The notes beneath the pieces are model-generated. The model made no database searches. It had not been told where the DNA came from and was given only the letters and a program-made list of their open reading frames with translations. Both the position numbers and the translations under genes were made by a program. DNA of 37,146 bases, from assembly GCA_949739085.1 (NCBI GenBank), contig CATIYU010000090.1:1-37146 (forward strand). The letters are read 5' to 3'. Shown here in pieces: positions 8,447-16,729 of the stretch; within the stretch, counting starts at the first letter, position 1, and each line of letters starts with the position of its first letter. The stretch is from an uncultured Eubacteriales bacterium. Its GTDB lineage: Bacteria > Bacillota_A > Clostridia > Oscillospirales > Oscillospiraceae.

Positions 8447-9754
8447 ATGAATCGACCTGTCAGGCGGCTGGCGGCCCTTCTTTTGGCGGTCGCGGCTCTT
8501 CTCGTCCCGGCCTCCTGCGGCGGCCAGGGCGTGCTGGATAAAAACCTCATCACGCGGGATACGGACAACGACCGGATCGTAAACTTCTACACCCCCATGG
8601 AGAAGACCGACCCGGACGCTGAGAACGTGGCCAGAAACGCCTCAGAGCTGACCGTCAGAATGGCGGAGGAGCAGCTGGGCGTTACTGTGGCCTACCGGAC
8701 CTATACAGCGGAGACCTACCAGGACAAGACCTACGACGAGGTGGCCCTGGACCGGGTACGCAACAACGTGGACGACGTGTACCTGCTCAACCCGGACGCC
8801 ATTCTGGCCCTGGGTGCAGAGGGGGCGCTGATGGACCTGTCCGGCCTATCCTGCGCGGAGAACTTGCGGGAGGTGGTGAAGGCTGCCAACACTGTGGACG
8901 GCAAGCTGGTGGCCATCCCCCAGGAGGTGGTGGCCTACGGCCTCTTTGTCAACAAGGACATGTTTGACCAGTGCGGCCTGTCCCTGCCGGAGACGCCGGA
9001 GGAGTTTCTGGAGTGCTGCCGGGTGTTCAAGGAAAACGGCGTGGAGACCCCCGTAGGGGCCAACCGCTGGTGGCTGGAGACCTTTGTGCTGGCCCAGGCC
9101 TACGCGGACCTCTACAACGGCGGGAACGCGGAGGCGGAGATCGCCGCCCTCAACAGCGGGGAGCGCAAATATAGCGACTACATGCGCTCCGGGTTCGCGT
9201 TTTTGCAGGAGATGATCGACAAGGGCTATATCGACCCGGAAAAAGCCCTTGTCAGCGAGGCCATTGAGGCGGAGGGCCTGGACTTTCTGGCCCAGAAAAC
9301 CCCTATCGTCATGGCCTACTGGGGCGCGGCCAACACGGAGACCGCCTACGGCGCACCGGACTTCAACATGGTGGTCATCGGCTTCCCCAGCAGCCGGGGC
9401 CAGATGCCCGTCATGTCCATGACTGGCATGGCCATCGGCGCGGAGGCGGAGCACGCTGAGGACGCCCTAAAGGCCCTGGACGTCATGCTCTCCGACGAGG
9501 CCCTCCAGATGTACGCGGAGACCAACAAGGTTATCTCCCCGTCCAAGAACGTGGAGGTGGAGTGCGTGGATTCCCTCAAGCCCCTCCGGGCGAGAATTGA
9601 CGAGGGCGTCTTCGTCCTGGGTTCCAACGCCAGCATGAAGGTGGAGCAGTGGGGCAACACCTGCCTGATTGTGCGCAAGCTTTTAGGCGGCGCCACAGTG
9701 GAGGAGTGCATGGCGGAGTTCGACCGTCTACAGGAGGAGTCACTGAACCGTTAA
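8447..9754 (+). CDS. Extracellular solute-binding lipoprotein (family 1 type)
   Basis: A 435-residue lipoprotein with a signal peptide (RR near the N-terminus, then a hydrophobic stretch) and a lipobox VPASC with Cys24 as the lipidation site. The mature part has the layout of ABC sugar-binding proteins: residues with FVNKDMFDQCGLSLPETPEEF, then MAYWGAAN, then a C-terminal helical region. It begins 3 nt after the sensor kinase gene and ends just before a terminator, with no permease or ATPase genes alongside. I infer that it senses a ligand for the kinase rather than serving transport, comparable in principle to known binding-protein/sensor-kinase pairs. It could still supply a transporter encoded elsewhere. 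The ligand is unknown. Confidence 0.88.
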   Translation: MNRPVRRLAALLLAVAALLVPASCGGQGVLDKNLITRDTDNDRIVNFYTPMEKTDPDAENVARNASELTVRMAEEQLGVTVAYRTYTAETYQDKTYDEVALDRVRNNVDDVYLLNPDAILALGAEGALMDLSGLSCAENLREVVKAANTVDGKLVAIPQEVVAYGLFVNKDMFDQCGLSLPETPEEFLECCRVFKENGVETPVGANRWWLETFVLAQAYADLYNGGNAEAEIAALNSGERKYSDYMRSGFAFLQEMIDKGYIDPEKALVSEAIEAEGLDFLAQKTPIVMAYWGAANTETAYGAPDFNMVVIGFPSSRGQMPVMSMTGMAIGAEAEHAEDALKALDVMLSDEALQMYAETNKVISPSKNVEVECVDSLKPLRARIDEGVFVLGSNASMKVEQWGNTCLIVRKLLGGATVEECMAEFDRLQEESLNR

Positions 9755-9759
9755 GGGCA

Positions 9760-9795
9760 GGCGGCCCAGCGCGTATGCCGGGCCGTCGCTTTTTT
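9760..9795 (+). terminator. Intrinsic terminator after the kinase/binding-protein operon
   Basis: GGCGGCCC (9760-9767) pairs with GGGCCGTC (9780-9787), an 8-bp stem with one G-T pair and a 12-nt loop, followed closely by six T (9790-9795). It lies only 22 nt before the next start codon, with no room for an evident promoter between, so the following cluster may depend on partial read-through. Confidence 0.7.
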
Positions 9796-9816
9796 AGAAA
9801 AAGGGGGAATGTTTCC

Positions 9817-10971
9817 ATGGCGCAAACAGGTACCCGGGGCTGGAAGGCCGGGGAGGTGGGCATCCTGACCTTCCACTGTTCCGACAACTTTGGCGCGATG
9901 CTGCAAGCCTACGGCCTTAAGCAGTGCCTACGTTCCAACGGGGTGGCGGCGGATATCGTCCGCTACGAACCCCCTTTTCTCACAGGCCGCCACTGGCTGA
10001 TCCCATACGTCCCTCTGCTTGGGCTGAAAGGACGCCTGTGGGGCCTGAGCAACCTGTGGTTTGGCTTTTTGCGCAACCTGCGGACAAAAGAGGAATTTAC
10101 CCGCAGGCGGAAGAACATGGACCGGTTCCGGAAAACCTACCTGCTGGAGGAGGGCCAGCCCAGGACCCTGTTCCTCCCCGGCCTTCGCAAGCTCCCCTAC
10201 CGCCGCTACATCGTGGGCAGCGACCAGATCTGGAACCCGGAGATCACCTGCGGCCTGCGCAAAGCCTACTTCGGGGCCTTTCCTGGCCACCAGAAGGAGC
10301 GGGTGGCGGCCTACGCCGCCAGCTTCGGGGGCGCGTCCCTCCCCGCCAAATACGACCGGGAATTCCAGGCCCTGCTCCAGAACCTGGATGCGGTGTCCCT
10401 CCGGGAGGCCGGCGCGGTCCCCTACGTCCAGCAGTTTTTCCCCGGGAAGGTGGAAGCGGTGCTGGACCCTGTATTTTTTCTCGGAAAAGAGGAGTGGACA
10501 AAGGTGGAGCGGGCCCCGGACCGGGAGCCGTATATCCTCTTCTACGCCACGGAGCAGAACCTGCGGATGGCCGCCTATGTCCAGGCCCTCTCCCAGAGGA
10601 CGGGGCTGGCGGTGGTGGAGCTACAGGCCGCGGGGGCAGCGGACTCCCCCGCCCTGGACGCGGCGGCGGGTCCGGCGGAATTTTTGGGCTACGTCCACCA
10701 CGCGTCTTACGTTGTCACCAACTCCTTCCACGCCGCCGCCTTCTCCATCATCTTTGAAAAACAGTTTCTTATCTTTGCCCACAGCCGGGTCAACGAGCGG
10801 CTGGCATCGGTGCTGGCCCTCCACGCTCTGGAGGACCGCCTCTGCCGGGAAGGCGCCAGCGGGGAGATTGACGCCCCCATCCACTGGCCGGCAGTCCGGG
10901 AACGGACGGCGGCGGGGGTGGCGTCGTCCCAGACGTTCCTTCTAAAAAACGCTGTGGGGGAGACGGAATGA
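9817..10971 (+). CDS. Polysaccharide pyruvyl transferase family protein
   Basis: Predicted cytoplasmic enzyme of 384 residues that transfers pyruvate from phosphoenolpyruvate to sugar residues of a surface polysaccharide. Family hallmarks are the N-terminal GILTFHCSDNFGAMLQAYGLKQ, the central YIVGSDQIWNP followed by AAYAASFG, and near the C-terminus VVTNSFHAAAFSIIF. The frame is open from 9649, but the upstream 56 residues overlap the preceding gene and the terminator. The ATG at 9817 has AAGGGGG about 10 nt upstream and leaves the family N-terminus intact. Its last 4 nt overlap the next gene (ATGA), indicating translational coupling. Enzyme family is clear; the acceptor sugar is not. Confidence 0.9.
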   Translation: MAQTGTRGWKAGEVGILTFHCSDNFGAMLQAYGLKQCLRSNGVAADIVRYEPPFLTGRHWLIPYVPLLGLKGRLWGLSNLWFGFLRNLRTKEEFTRRRKNMDRFRKTYLLEEGQPRTLFLPGLRKLPYRRYIVGSDQIWNPEITCGLRKAYFGAFPGHQKERVAAYAASFGGASLPAKYDREFQALLQNLDAVSLREAGAVPYVQQFFPGKVEAVLDPVFFLGKEEWTKVERAPDREPYILFYATEQNLRMAAYVQALSQRTGLAVVELQAAGAADSPALDAAAGPAEFLGYVHHASYVVTNSFHAAAFSIIFEKQFLIFAHSRVNERLASVLALHALEDRLCREGASGEIDAPIHWPAVRERTAAGVASSQTFLLKNAVGETE

Positions 10972-12080
10972 AGCTGTATCAGAAAAAAGCGCAGTGCTGC
11001 GGCTGCGGCGCATGCCGGGACGCCTGCCCGGCGGACGCCATCCAGATGGTCCAGGACCGGGAGGGGTTCTGGTACCCCCAGGTAGATGAGGGGGCGTGCG
11101 TCCAGTGCGGCCGCTGCCGGGCGGTGTGCCCCATGGACAAGGCCGTCCCGGCGGGAACCCATCTGTATTTCGGGGCCCGGGTCAAGGAGGACGCCGTCCG
11201 GTACGCCAGCTCCTCCGGCGGGGTGTTCCCGTTGCTGGCGGACTATGTCCTCCAGCGGCAGGGTGCGGTGTTCGGCGCGGCCTGGGGGGAGCATATGGAG
11301 GTCCTGCACAAGGAGGCCCGGACCTCTGAGGAGCTGGAGGGTCTGAAGCGGACGAAGTACGTCCAGAGCCGCCTGGAGGGGGTCTACCGCCGCATTGAGG
11401 CGCTGCTGCGGGAGGATAAATGGGTCCTCTTCTGCGGCACGCCCTGCCAGGCCCACGCCCTGCGGCTGTTCCTCGGGAAGCCCCGCCCCAAGCTGCTCAC
11501 GGCGGATCTGGTGTGCTACGGCGCGCCGTCCCCGGGGGTCTGGGAGGACTATGTGCGGCTGCTGGAGCGCAGGCACGGTGGGCGGCTCACCGCCTTCTCT
11601 TTCCGGGACAAGCGGAACCGGGACAGCGGCCACACCCACGCCTATGTGTGCGGCGGCAGGGAGTTCGCCGGGCCCCTGAGCGCCAGCCCCTACTGTGGGA
11701 TGTACTTTGCCAACTGCATAATCCGCCCCTCCTGCCACGCCTGCCCCTACTGCACGATCAACCGGGGGAGCGACTTCACTCTGGGGGACTTCTGGGGGAT
11801 TGAAAAGCTCCGGCCGGACGACGGCATGGGTCACTCCCTGGTGATGCTCCACACGGAGAAGGCCCGGGAGGTCTGGGCGGAGGTCCGGGATGGGCTGGAC
11901 TGGTTCCCCTGCGAACAGGAGGACCTGCTCCAGCCCCGGCTGCTGGGTCCCACTTCCACCGCCAGGAGCCGGGGGCTGATTATGGCCCTGCGGCGGATTC
12001 TGCCGGGGGCGGTATGGTTCCTGCTGTTTGAAAAGGCCCGAGCCCTCTCAGGGCTGTTGCGGCATATACGGGGAAAGTGA
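10968..12080 (+). CDS. Coenzyme F420 hydrogenase/dehydrogenase beta-subunit-like iron-sulfur protein
   Basis: A 370-residue redox protein. Two N-terminal 4Fe-4S motifs are visible: Cys10, 13, 16, 20 and Cys44, 47, 50, 54, each CxxCxxCxxxCP. They are followed by the N- and C-terminal domains of the F420-dehydrogenase beta family, with SSSGGVFPLLADYVL, VLFCGTPCQAHALRLFL, DLVCYGAPSP and the Cys-rich CHACPYC segment. Proteins of this type commonly sit beside polysaccharide pyruvyl transferases in surface polysaccharide clusters, as here, where the two genes overlap by 4 nt. The redox reaction is not established and the organism need not make F420; the partner may be another flavin. Family assignment is secure, role is inferred. 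Confidence 0.9.
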   Translation: MKLYQKKAQCCGCGACRDACPADAIQMVQDREGFWYPQVDEGACVQCGRCRAVCPMDKAVPAGTHLYFGARVKEDAVRYASSSGGVFPLLADYVLQRQGAVFGAAWGEHMEVLHKEARTSEELEGLKRTKYVQSRLEGVYRRIEALLREDKWVLFCGTPCQAHALRLFLGKPRPKLLTADLVCYGAPSPGVWEDYVRLLERRHGGRLTAFSFRDKRNRDSGHTHAYVCGGREFAGPLSASPYCGMYFANCIIRPSCHACPYCTINRGSDFTLGDFWGIEKLRPDDGMGHSLVMLHTEKAREVWAEVRDGLDWFPCEQEDLLQPRLLGPTSTARSRGLIMALRRILPGAVWFLLFEKARALSGLLRHIRGK

Positions 12081-12088
12081 GGCGGACT

Positions 12089-12754
12089 ATGAACATATGG
12101 GAATACTTGCGGAATCAGGAGTGGGCGCTCTACAAACGTCTGCGCCGCCTCCGGCTGAGGACCAAGGACTTCACCATCATCGCCTCCAACTGCACCGGCA
12201 CCATCATGTACCACGACCTGGGGCTCCCCTACCGGACGCCTACGGTGAACCTCACCATCCCTATGCCGGACCTGGTGAAAATGGCTGGGAACCTTCGGTG
12301 GTACATGGACCAGGAGCTGGTGGAGCGCGCACCCCTTGAGGGCGAGAGCTGTCCCACCGCCCTCTTGGGGGATATTCGGGTCAACTTCGTCCACTACAGC
12401 TCCTTCGCGGAGGCGGCGGAGAAGTGGAACGCGCGGAAAAAGCGGATTTGCTGGGACCGCCTTATCCTGGTTGGCGCGGAGAGAGATGACTGCGGCTACG
12501 AGGTGCTGCAAGCCTTTGACAGCCTCCCCTGGCCCAATAAGGTGGTGCTTACCCATGTGGACTACCCGGAGTTCCCCTCGGCTTTTCACATCCCGGGGTT
12601 CGAGGACCAGCCGGAGCTGGGCATGGTGCTAGCCTATAAGCCCCAGCCGCTGAAGAGGCGGTATAGGGACGGTTTCGACTACGTGACATTCCTCAATCAG
12701 TCGGTCCGCACGGACCCGGAAGGAGGGCGGGCAGATGAAGCGGGAGCCCTATAG
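12089..12754 (+). CDS. DUF1919 family polysaccharide cluster protein
   Basis: A 221-residue soluble protein. The N-terminal block FTIIASNCTGTIMYHDLGLPY, then PTVNLTIPMPDLVKMAGNL, resembles DUF1919, a family of unknown activity repeatedly found in capsule and exopolysaccharide loci, including Cap-type clusters. A second block has AAEKWNARKKRI and VVLTHVDYPE. Two starts are possible: a GTG at 12077 overlapping the previous stop, or the ATG at 12089. I chose the ATG because GAGGCGG lies about 5 nt upstream and MNIWEYLRNQ looks like a natural start. Its end overlaps the next glycosyltransferase by 20 nt. Probably an acceptor-modifying enzyme or transferase, but I cannot say which. Confidence 0.75.
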   Translation: MNIWEYLRNQEWALYKRLRRLRLRTKDFTIIASNCTGTIMYHDLGLPYRTPTVNLTIPMPDLVKMAGNLRWYMDQELVERAPLEGESCPTALLGDIRVNFVHYSSFAEAAEKWNARKKRICWDRLILVGAERDDCGYEVLQAFDSLPWPNKVVLTHVDYPEFPSAFHIPGFEDQPELGMVLAYKPQPLKRRYRDGFDYVTFLNQSVRTDPEGGRADEAGAL

Positions 12755-13733
12755 GCGGGGCGTGGTGTCGGTGGTGACCCCGGTGTACAACGGCGAACAC
12801 CATCTGGCGAAGATGCTGGACGCGGTGCTGGCCCAGAGCTGGCCCGGCGTAGAGATGATTTTGGTGGACGACGGCTCCACCGACGCCACGCTCCAGGTGG
12901 CGGAGGGCTACCGGGAGAAATTTGCCGCCAGAGGGTACGAATACCATGTGGTGGCGGGGGCGCACAAAAACGCCGCCGCCGCCATCAACCGGGGCCTCCC
13001 CTTTGTTACCGGGGAGTACCTGATCTGGCCGGACAGCGACGACGTTTTAGAGCCGAAATCCGTGGAGAGGCGGGTAACGTTTCTGGAGGAACACCCCGCG
13101 TATCAGTGCGTCCGGTCCCTCTCCTACTACTTCGACGGGGAGACCGGCGAGCCCCGGCCATCCGACGAACAGCTGGGGGATTTATCCAAAGAGGACCTGT
13201 TCTGGGACGTTCTGGAGGTAAAAACCTTTGTCTGCTGCGGGTGCTACATGCTGCGGACCGCCCCCTTTTTCGCCATCTACCCGGACCGGCGGATTCCCGA
13301 GTACGGCGTGGGGCAGAACTTCCAGATGCTGCTGCCCGTTCTGTACCGCCACAAGTGCCCCACCATCCGGGAGACGCTCTACGGCGTCTCCATCCGGCCG
13401 GGAAGCCACTCCCGCACGCCGCTGACCCAGGAGCAGGAGGAGAAAAAATACGCGGACTACGAGCGCCTGGTAGACGACGTCGCCGCCCTCTGCGGCATGG
13501 AGGGCCCGGCGGAGCTGCGCCGCATCGCCCGCTGGAAGGCGGAGCGGCGGTACCGGATCTCCCTGAAATCCCGCCGCTGGCGGGAAGCGCTGAGGGCGCT
13601 GGGCCAGCTGCGGCGGCTGGGGGGCGTCCGGACCGGGGAGGCGGCGAAGGAGTTCGTCTGGGCGCTCTTCCGCAACACCTGGGTTTGGCGGAAGCTGTAC
13701 CCCCTCTACCGGCGGTTTTTCCACGAGAGGTAG
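12735..13733 (+). CDS. Family 2 glycosyltransferase
   Basis: A 332-residue GT-A fold transferase that would add a nucleotide-sugar-derived residue to a growing polysaccharide. Visible are the N-terminal VSVVTPVYNGE, the ILVDDGSTDAT nucleotide-binding strand and the metal-binding WPDSDDVL, which stands in place of DxD. The C-terminal half is rich in basic residues and includes a CCGCYMLR segment. GGAGGGCGGG precedes the ATG by a few nt. It is the last gene of the pyruvyl-transferase cluster and its 3' end overlaps by 28 nt the end of the convergent transferase gene. Donor and acceptor are unknown. Confidence 0.9.
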   Translation: MKREPYRRGVVSVVTPVYNGEHHLAKMLDAVLAQSWPGVEMILVDDGSTDATLQVAEGYREKFAARGYEYHVVAGAHKNAAAAINRGLPFVTGEYLIWPDSDDVLEPKSVERRVTFLEEHPAYQCVRSLSYYFDGETGEPRPSDEQLGDLSKEDLFWDVLEVKTFVCCGCYMLRTAPFFAIYPDRRIPEYGVGQNFQMLLPVLYRHKCPTIRETLYGVSIRPGSHSRTPLTQEQEEKKYADYERLVDDVAALCGMEGPAELRRIARWKAERRYRISLKSRRWREALRALGQLRRLGGVRTGEAAKEFVWALFRNTWVWRKLYPLYRRFFHER

Positions 13734-14731
13734 CCGTGCCACACGCGGGCCAGCACCCCGGCGGCAAAGTACCAGCGCAGCTGGATAAGCCAGACCAGCG
13801 TCTTTCTCACCCAGTGACCGGTGGAGAGGTTATACCTCATAGCGGCGCGGTACAGCCCGTTCTCCCGCAGGTCGCGGCAGACCTGCCGTTTTTCGCCGCC
13901 GGAGCCGGGATTTTCCGGGCAGAAGACCGCCCAAACCATGGTATAGCTCAAATTCTCCAGGGCGTAGGAGTAAAAATCCCGTTCCAGGAGCGCGAACATC
14001 CCGCTGGCCTCCAGGGCGTCCCGGAGCCGCTCCAACAGCCTTACAAGGTTATAAGGGAGCTTGGGGTTAAATCGGTGGGAGGAGGAATCCAGGTGGATGT
14101 TGTAGTAATAGACCGGCGCGGGGATGTACGTGCAGCGCTCCACGCGGGTCAGGAATTCCACGTTGAAGAGCTTGTCCTCCCCGTAGAACAGCTCGGGGGA
14201 GAACCGGACGCCGCGGCGGTCCAGCAGCGCCCGCCGGTACGCCTTGGCGCAAGGGGAGACGAAATTCAGGTTTCCCCCCTCCGCCAGCTGTAGCCGCACA
14301 ATGAGACTGCGCAGCAGCTCCGGCACGTCCTCCCGGCCGAAGCGCCGGGCCGCCGGGACCGGGGCCGCCTCCAGCTCCTCCTCCGTGCGGGCGAAGTCGA
14401 AGAGCAGCAGGTCCTGGGCCTCCTCCCGGGCGATGAGGCCCAGAAAATCCGGGGAGATCTTGTCGTCGGCGTCCACAAACACCACCCACTCCCCCTGGCA
14501 GACCTCAATCCCCCGGTTGCGGGCGGCGGACGCCCCGCCGTTCTCCTGGGAGATGAGCCGGATTCGGCTGTCCCGGGCGGCGTACTCCTTACAGATGTCC
14601 AAGCTTTTATCGGCAGAGCCATCGTTGACCAAAATGAGCTCAAAATCCTGATAGGCCGAGCGCAGCACCGAGTCCAGGCACCCGCGCAGGTACCGCTCCA
14701 CATTGTAGACGGGGATTACGACAGAGATCAT
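13706..14731 (-). CDS. Family 2 glycosyltransferase, opposite orientation
   Basis: A 341-residue GT2 enzyme. Motifs: MISVVIPVYNVERYL at the N-terminus, LILVNDGSADKSLDIC, NGGASAARNRGIE and the DxD-type VFVDADDKISPDF. A conserved YGEDKLFNVEF block, typical of the acceptor side, lies near residue 207. The C-terminal part is basic and hydrophobic, ending WHGYLSWKNRR. An AGGAG site precedes the ATG, and a promoter at 14763-14791 faces it. It is the only gene in this cluster on the minus strand, so it forms its own unit and converges with 12735-13733, where the two coding regions overlap at their 3' ends. Confidence 0.92.
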   Translation of the reverse strand: MISVVIPVYNVERYLRGCLDSVLRSAYQDFELILVNDGSADKSLDICKEYAARDSRIRLISQENGGASAARNRGIEVCQGEWVVFVDADDKISPDFLGLIAREEAQDLLLFDFARTEEELEAAPVPAARRFGREDVPELLRSLIVRLQLAEGGNLNFVSPCAKAYRRALLDRRGVRFSPELFYGEDKLFNVEFLTRVERCTYIPAPVYYYNIHLDSSSHRFNPKLPYNLVRLLERLRDALEASGMFALLERDFYSYALENLSYTMVWAVFCPENPGSGGEKRQVCRDLRENGLYRAAMRYNLSTGHWVRKTLVWLIQLRWYFAAGVLARVWHGYLSWKNRR

Positions 14732-14762
14732 GGCGCCTCTCCTTTATGCGTTATCACCTGAT

Positions 14763-14791
14763 AGTATAATATGGGCGGGATTAAAAAGCAA
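14763..14791 (-). promoter_or_regulatory. Divergent promoter region between two glycosyltransferases
   Basis: On the reverse strand TTGCTT (14786-14791) and TATACT (14763-14768) are 17 nt apart and face the minus-strand transferase. On the plus strand a perfect TATAAT (14765-14770) overlaps the same -10 DNA and may serve the gene at 14818, although its -35 (around 14742-14748) is poor. Shared -10 DNA would make the two directions compete. Confidence 0.55.
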
Positions 14792-14817
14792 CTTATTTAA
14801 GGCAGGAGGACCGGGAC

Positions 14818-15816
14818 ATGTTTACTTTTATCGTCATGTGCTACCAGCAGGCGGACGTGGTACGGCTGGCCCTGGAGAGCGTCAAGTACCAGATCCAGCG
14901 CTACGGTCAGGGCCGGACCTTCCAGCTCGTCGCGGCTGACGACGGCTCCACCGACGCCAGCCGGGAGGTCATCCGAAGTTGGGCGGAGGAGAACCGGGAC
15001 CTGTTCGCCAAGGTTGACCTGCTGTTCCGGGCGGAAAACGTGGGCATCTGCCGGAACTATGTGGACGCGCTGCGGGCGGTGGAGGGAGAGCAATTTGTGA
15101 AGGTGGACGGCGACGACCTGCTGGCCCCCTACAATGTATTTGAGCTCACGGACCTGCTCTCGGAGTACGACATGGTTTACCCCGCCTTTCTCAAGTTCTC
15201 CGGCCCCGGGGAGCTGGTCAGGGGCTACGGCGTCTATCTGGAGGTTGTGCTGCAAGAGTTCATCAAGGGGAAGACCCTGTGCCGGGCGGTGAAGCTGGGG
15301 TGCCCGGTGGCGGGTACGGCCATCTACCGGAAGTCCCTCCTAACAGAGGAGGTCTTCGACTTCATCCTTCAATTCCGGACGGTCAACGACCGGGCCCGTT
15401 TCCAAAAACTTCTCACAGGGAGCAGGGACCTCAAAACCCGCTATGTCAACCGTCCCGTGATTCTCTACCGGGTGTCCCCCACCTCCATCTCCAACTTCAA
15501 CAGCCCCAACCGGCTCCTGCACAACCGGGAGATCGGCCAGCTGTGCCGGGTCCAGCGGGCGGAGGAGCGCTCCCCGCTGTTCCGGCTTCTGCTGCTGGCC
15601 CAGGAGAAGTCCGCCGCCTTCCGGACGAGCCCCAGCCCTCTGGTGCGGTTCCTGCGGTTTTTCTCCCCCTACTTCGCCATCATGCTCTGGCTGTACGGAA
15701 CCCACTTTTTTACTATCCGGCGCATGGAGCGGGAGCTGGTGGACCGGCATTGGCGGGACTGCGGGGCCCACTACCAGAAAATCGCGGAGGCCGCCGGGCA
15801 TTTCCCTGGGGCATAG
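14818..15816 (+). CDS. Family 2 glycosyltransferase
   Basis: A 332-residue GT2 protein with MFTFIVMCYQQADVVRLAL at the N-terminus, AADDGSTDASREV for nucleotide binding, and the metal site VKVDGDDLLAPYN in DxD position. It has a hydrophobic patch near 280-295 (FFSPYFAIMLWLYG) that may anchor it to the membrane. AGGAGGA lies about 7 nt before the ATG. It stands between the divergent promoter and the recombinase gene, 72 nt before the latter, so the two might share a transcript, although the recombinase has its own candidate promoter. Substrate unknown. Confidence 0.88.
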   Translation: MFTFIVMCYQQADVVRLALESVKYQIQRYGQGRTFQLVAADDGSTDASREVIRSWAEENRDLFAKVDLLFRAENVGICRNYVDALRAVEGEQFVKVDGDDLLAPYNVFELTDLLSEYDMVYPAFLKFSGPGELVRGYGVYLEVVLQEFIKGKTLCRAVKLGCPVAGTAIYRKSLLTEEVFDFILQFRTVNDRARFQKLLTGSRDLKTRYVNRPVILYRVSPTSISNFNSPNRLLHNREIGQLCRVQRAEERSPLFRLLLLAQEKSAAFRTSPSPLVRFLRFFSPYFAIMLWLYGTHFFTIRRMERELVDRHWRDCGAHYQKIAEAAGHFPGA

Positions 15817-15828
15817 GGGAGAAAAAAG

Positions 15829-15870
15829 TGGAAAATCCTCCCAAAATAGTGTAGAATAGGCCAACTACAC
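15829..15870 (+). promoter_or_regulatory. Candidate recombinase promoter with a dyad operator
   Basis: TGGAAA (15829-15834) and TAGAAT (15852-15857) are 17 nt apart. The inverted repeat GTGTAG (15849-15854) / CTACAC (15865-15870) with a 10-nt spacer straddles the -10 and expected start site. This placement would suit a repressor site. Both calls rest on short motifs. Confidence 0.4.
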
Positions 15871-15888
15871 CACAAGGAGGAAACGCAT

Positions 15889-16728
15889 ATGCGCGTGCGA
15901 CGGCTGACTGCCGGGCGGATTACCGCCTACACAAAGAGCCTGTATTCAGAGGAGCGGGCCCCAGCTACGGTGGAGAAGTACCGCCGGGATATCGCCGCCT
16001 TCGCCGGTTGGCTGGCGGAGCGTCCGGTAACCAAGGAGCTGGCGGCCCCGTGGAAAAACCACCTGCTGGCGGAGGGCCTCTCCCCCGCCACGGTTAACGC
16101 CAAGCTCTCCGCGGTCAACGGCCTGCTGGGATTTCTGGGCTGGGGGGAGTGCCGGGTCAAGTTTCTGCGGATCCAGCGCCAGCTCTTCCGCGAGAAGGCG
16201 CTGAACCGCAGGGAGTACGAGCGGCTGGTGGAGACGGCGCGGAGGCTGGGCCGGGGCCGCTTGGCGCTTCTGATGGAGGCCATCTGCTCCACGGGCATCC
16301 GGGTCAGCGAGGTGCGCTACCTCACAGTGGAGGCCGCCCGGACGGGGCAGGCGGTCATCCGCCTGAAGGGGAAGATCCGGACCATTCTCCTCTCCCGCAA
16401 GCTGTGCGTGAAGCTGCTGAAATACGCGCAGAAAACAAAAACCGCCTCCGGCGAGATTTTCCTCACCAAAAACGGGAACAGCCTGTCCAGGAAACAGATC
16501 TGGCAGGAGATGAAGTCGCTGTGCGCCCGGGCGGGGGTGGAGCCGTCCAAGGTTTTTCCCCACAACCTGCGCCATCTCTTCGCCACAATTTTCTACCAGG
16601 TCAGCCGGGATCTGGTAAAGCTGGCGGACACGCTGGGCCACTCCTCTGTGGAGACCACCCGGCTGTACTTGCTGGCCAGCGTGTCGGAGCACGTAAAATA
16701 CCTGGAACGGCTTCGGCTTGTGCAATAG
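15889..16728 (+). CDS. Tyrosine recombinase (XerC/D-type integrase family)
   Basis: A 279-residue site-specific recombinase that cuts and rejoins DNA through a phosphotyrosine link. The N-terminal SAM-like core-binding domain covers about 8-90; the catalytic domain holds Arg138 (STGIRVSE), a Lys near 160-162, His225 and Arg228 (PHNLRHLFA), His251 (LGHSS) and Tyr260 (TRLYLL). All catalytic residues are present. AAGGAGG is 8 nt before the ATG. The gene is not inside an evident prophage or integrative element. It ends one base before the first of three copies of an 18-bp repeat, two of which form an inverted pair upstream of the Pel-like operon. This context makes a promoter-inverting recombinase, like those of phase-variable loci in Clostridia and Bacteroides, the best interpretation. 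Confidence 0.93.
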   Translation: MRVRRLTAGRITAYTKSLYSEERAPATVEKYRRDIAAFAGWLAERPVTKELAAPWKNHLLAEGLSPATVNAKLSAVNGLLGFLGWGECRVKFLRIQRQLFREKALNRREYERLVETARRLGRGRLALLMEAICSTGIRVSEVRYLTVEAARTGQAVIRLKGKIRTILLSRKLCVKLLKYAQKTKTASGEIFLTKNGNSLSRKQIWQEMKSLCARAGVEPSKVFPHNLRHLFATIFYQVSRDLVKLADTLGHSSVETTRLYLLASVSEHVKYLERLRLVQ

Positions 16729-16729
16729 C

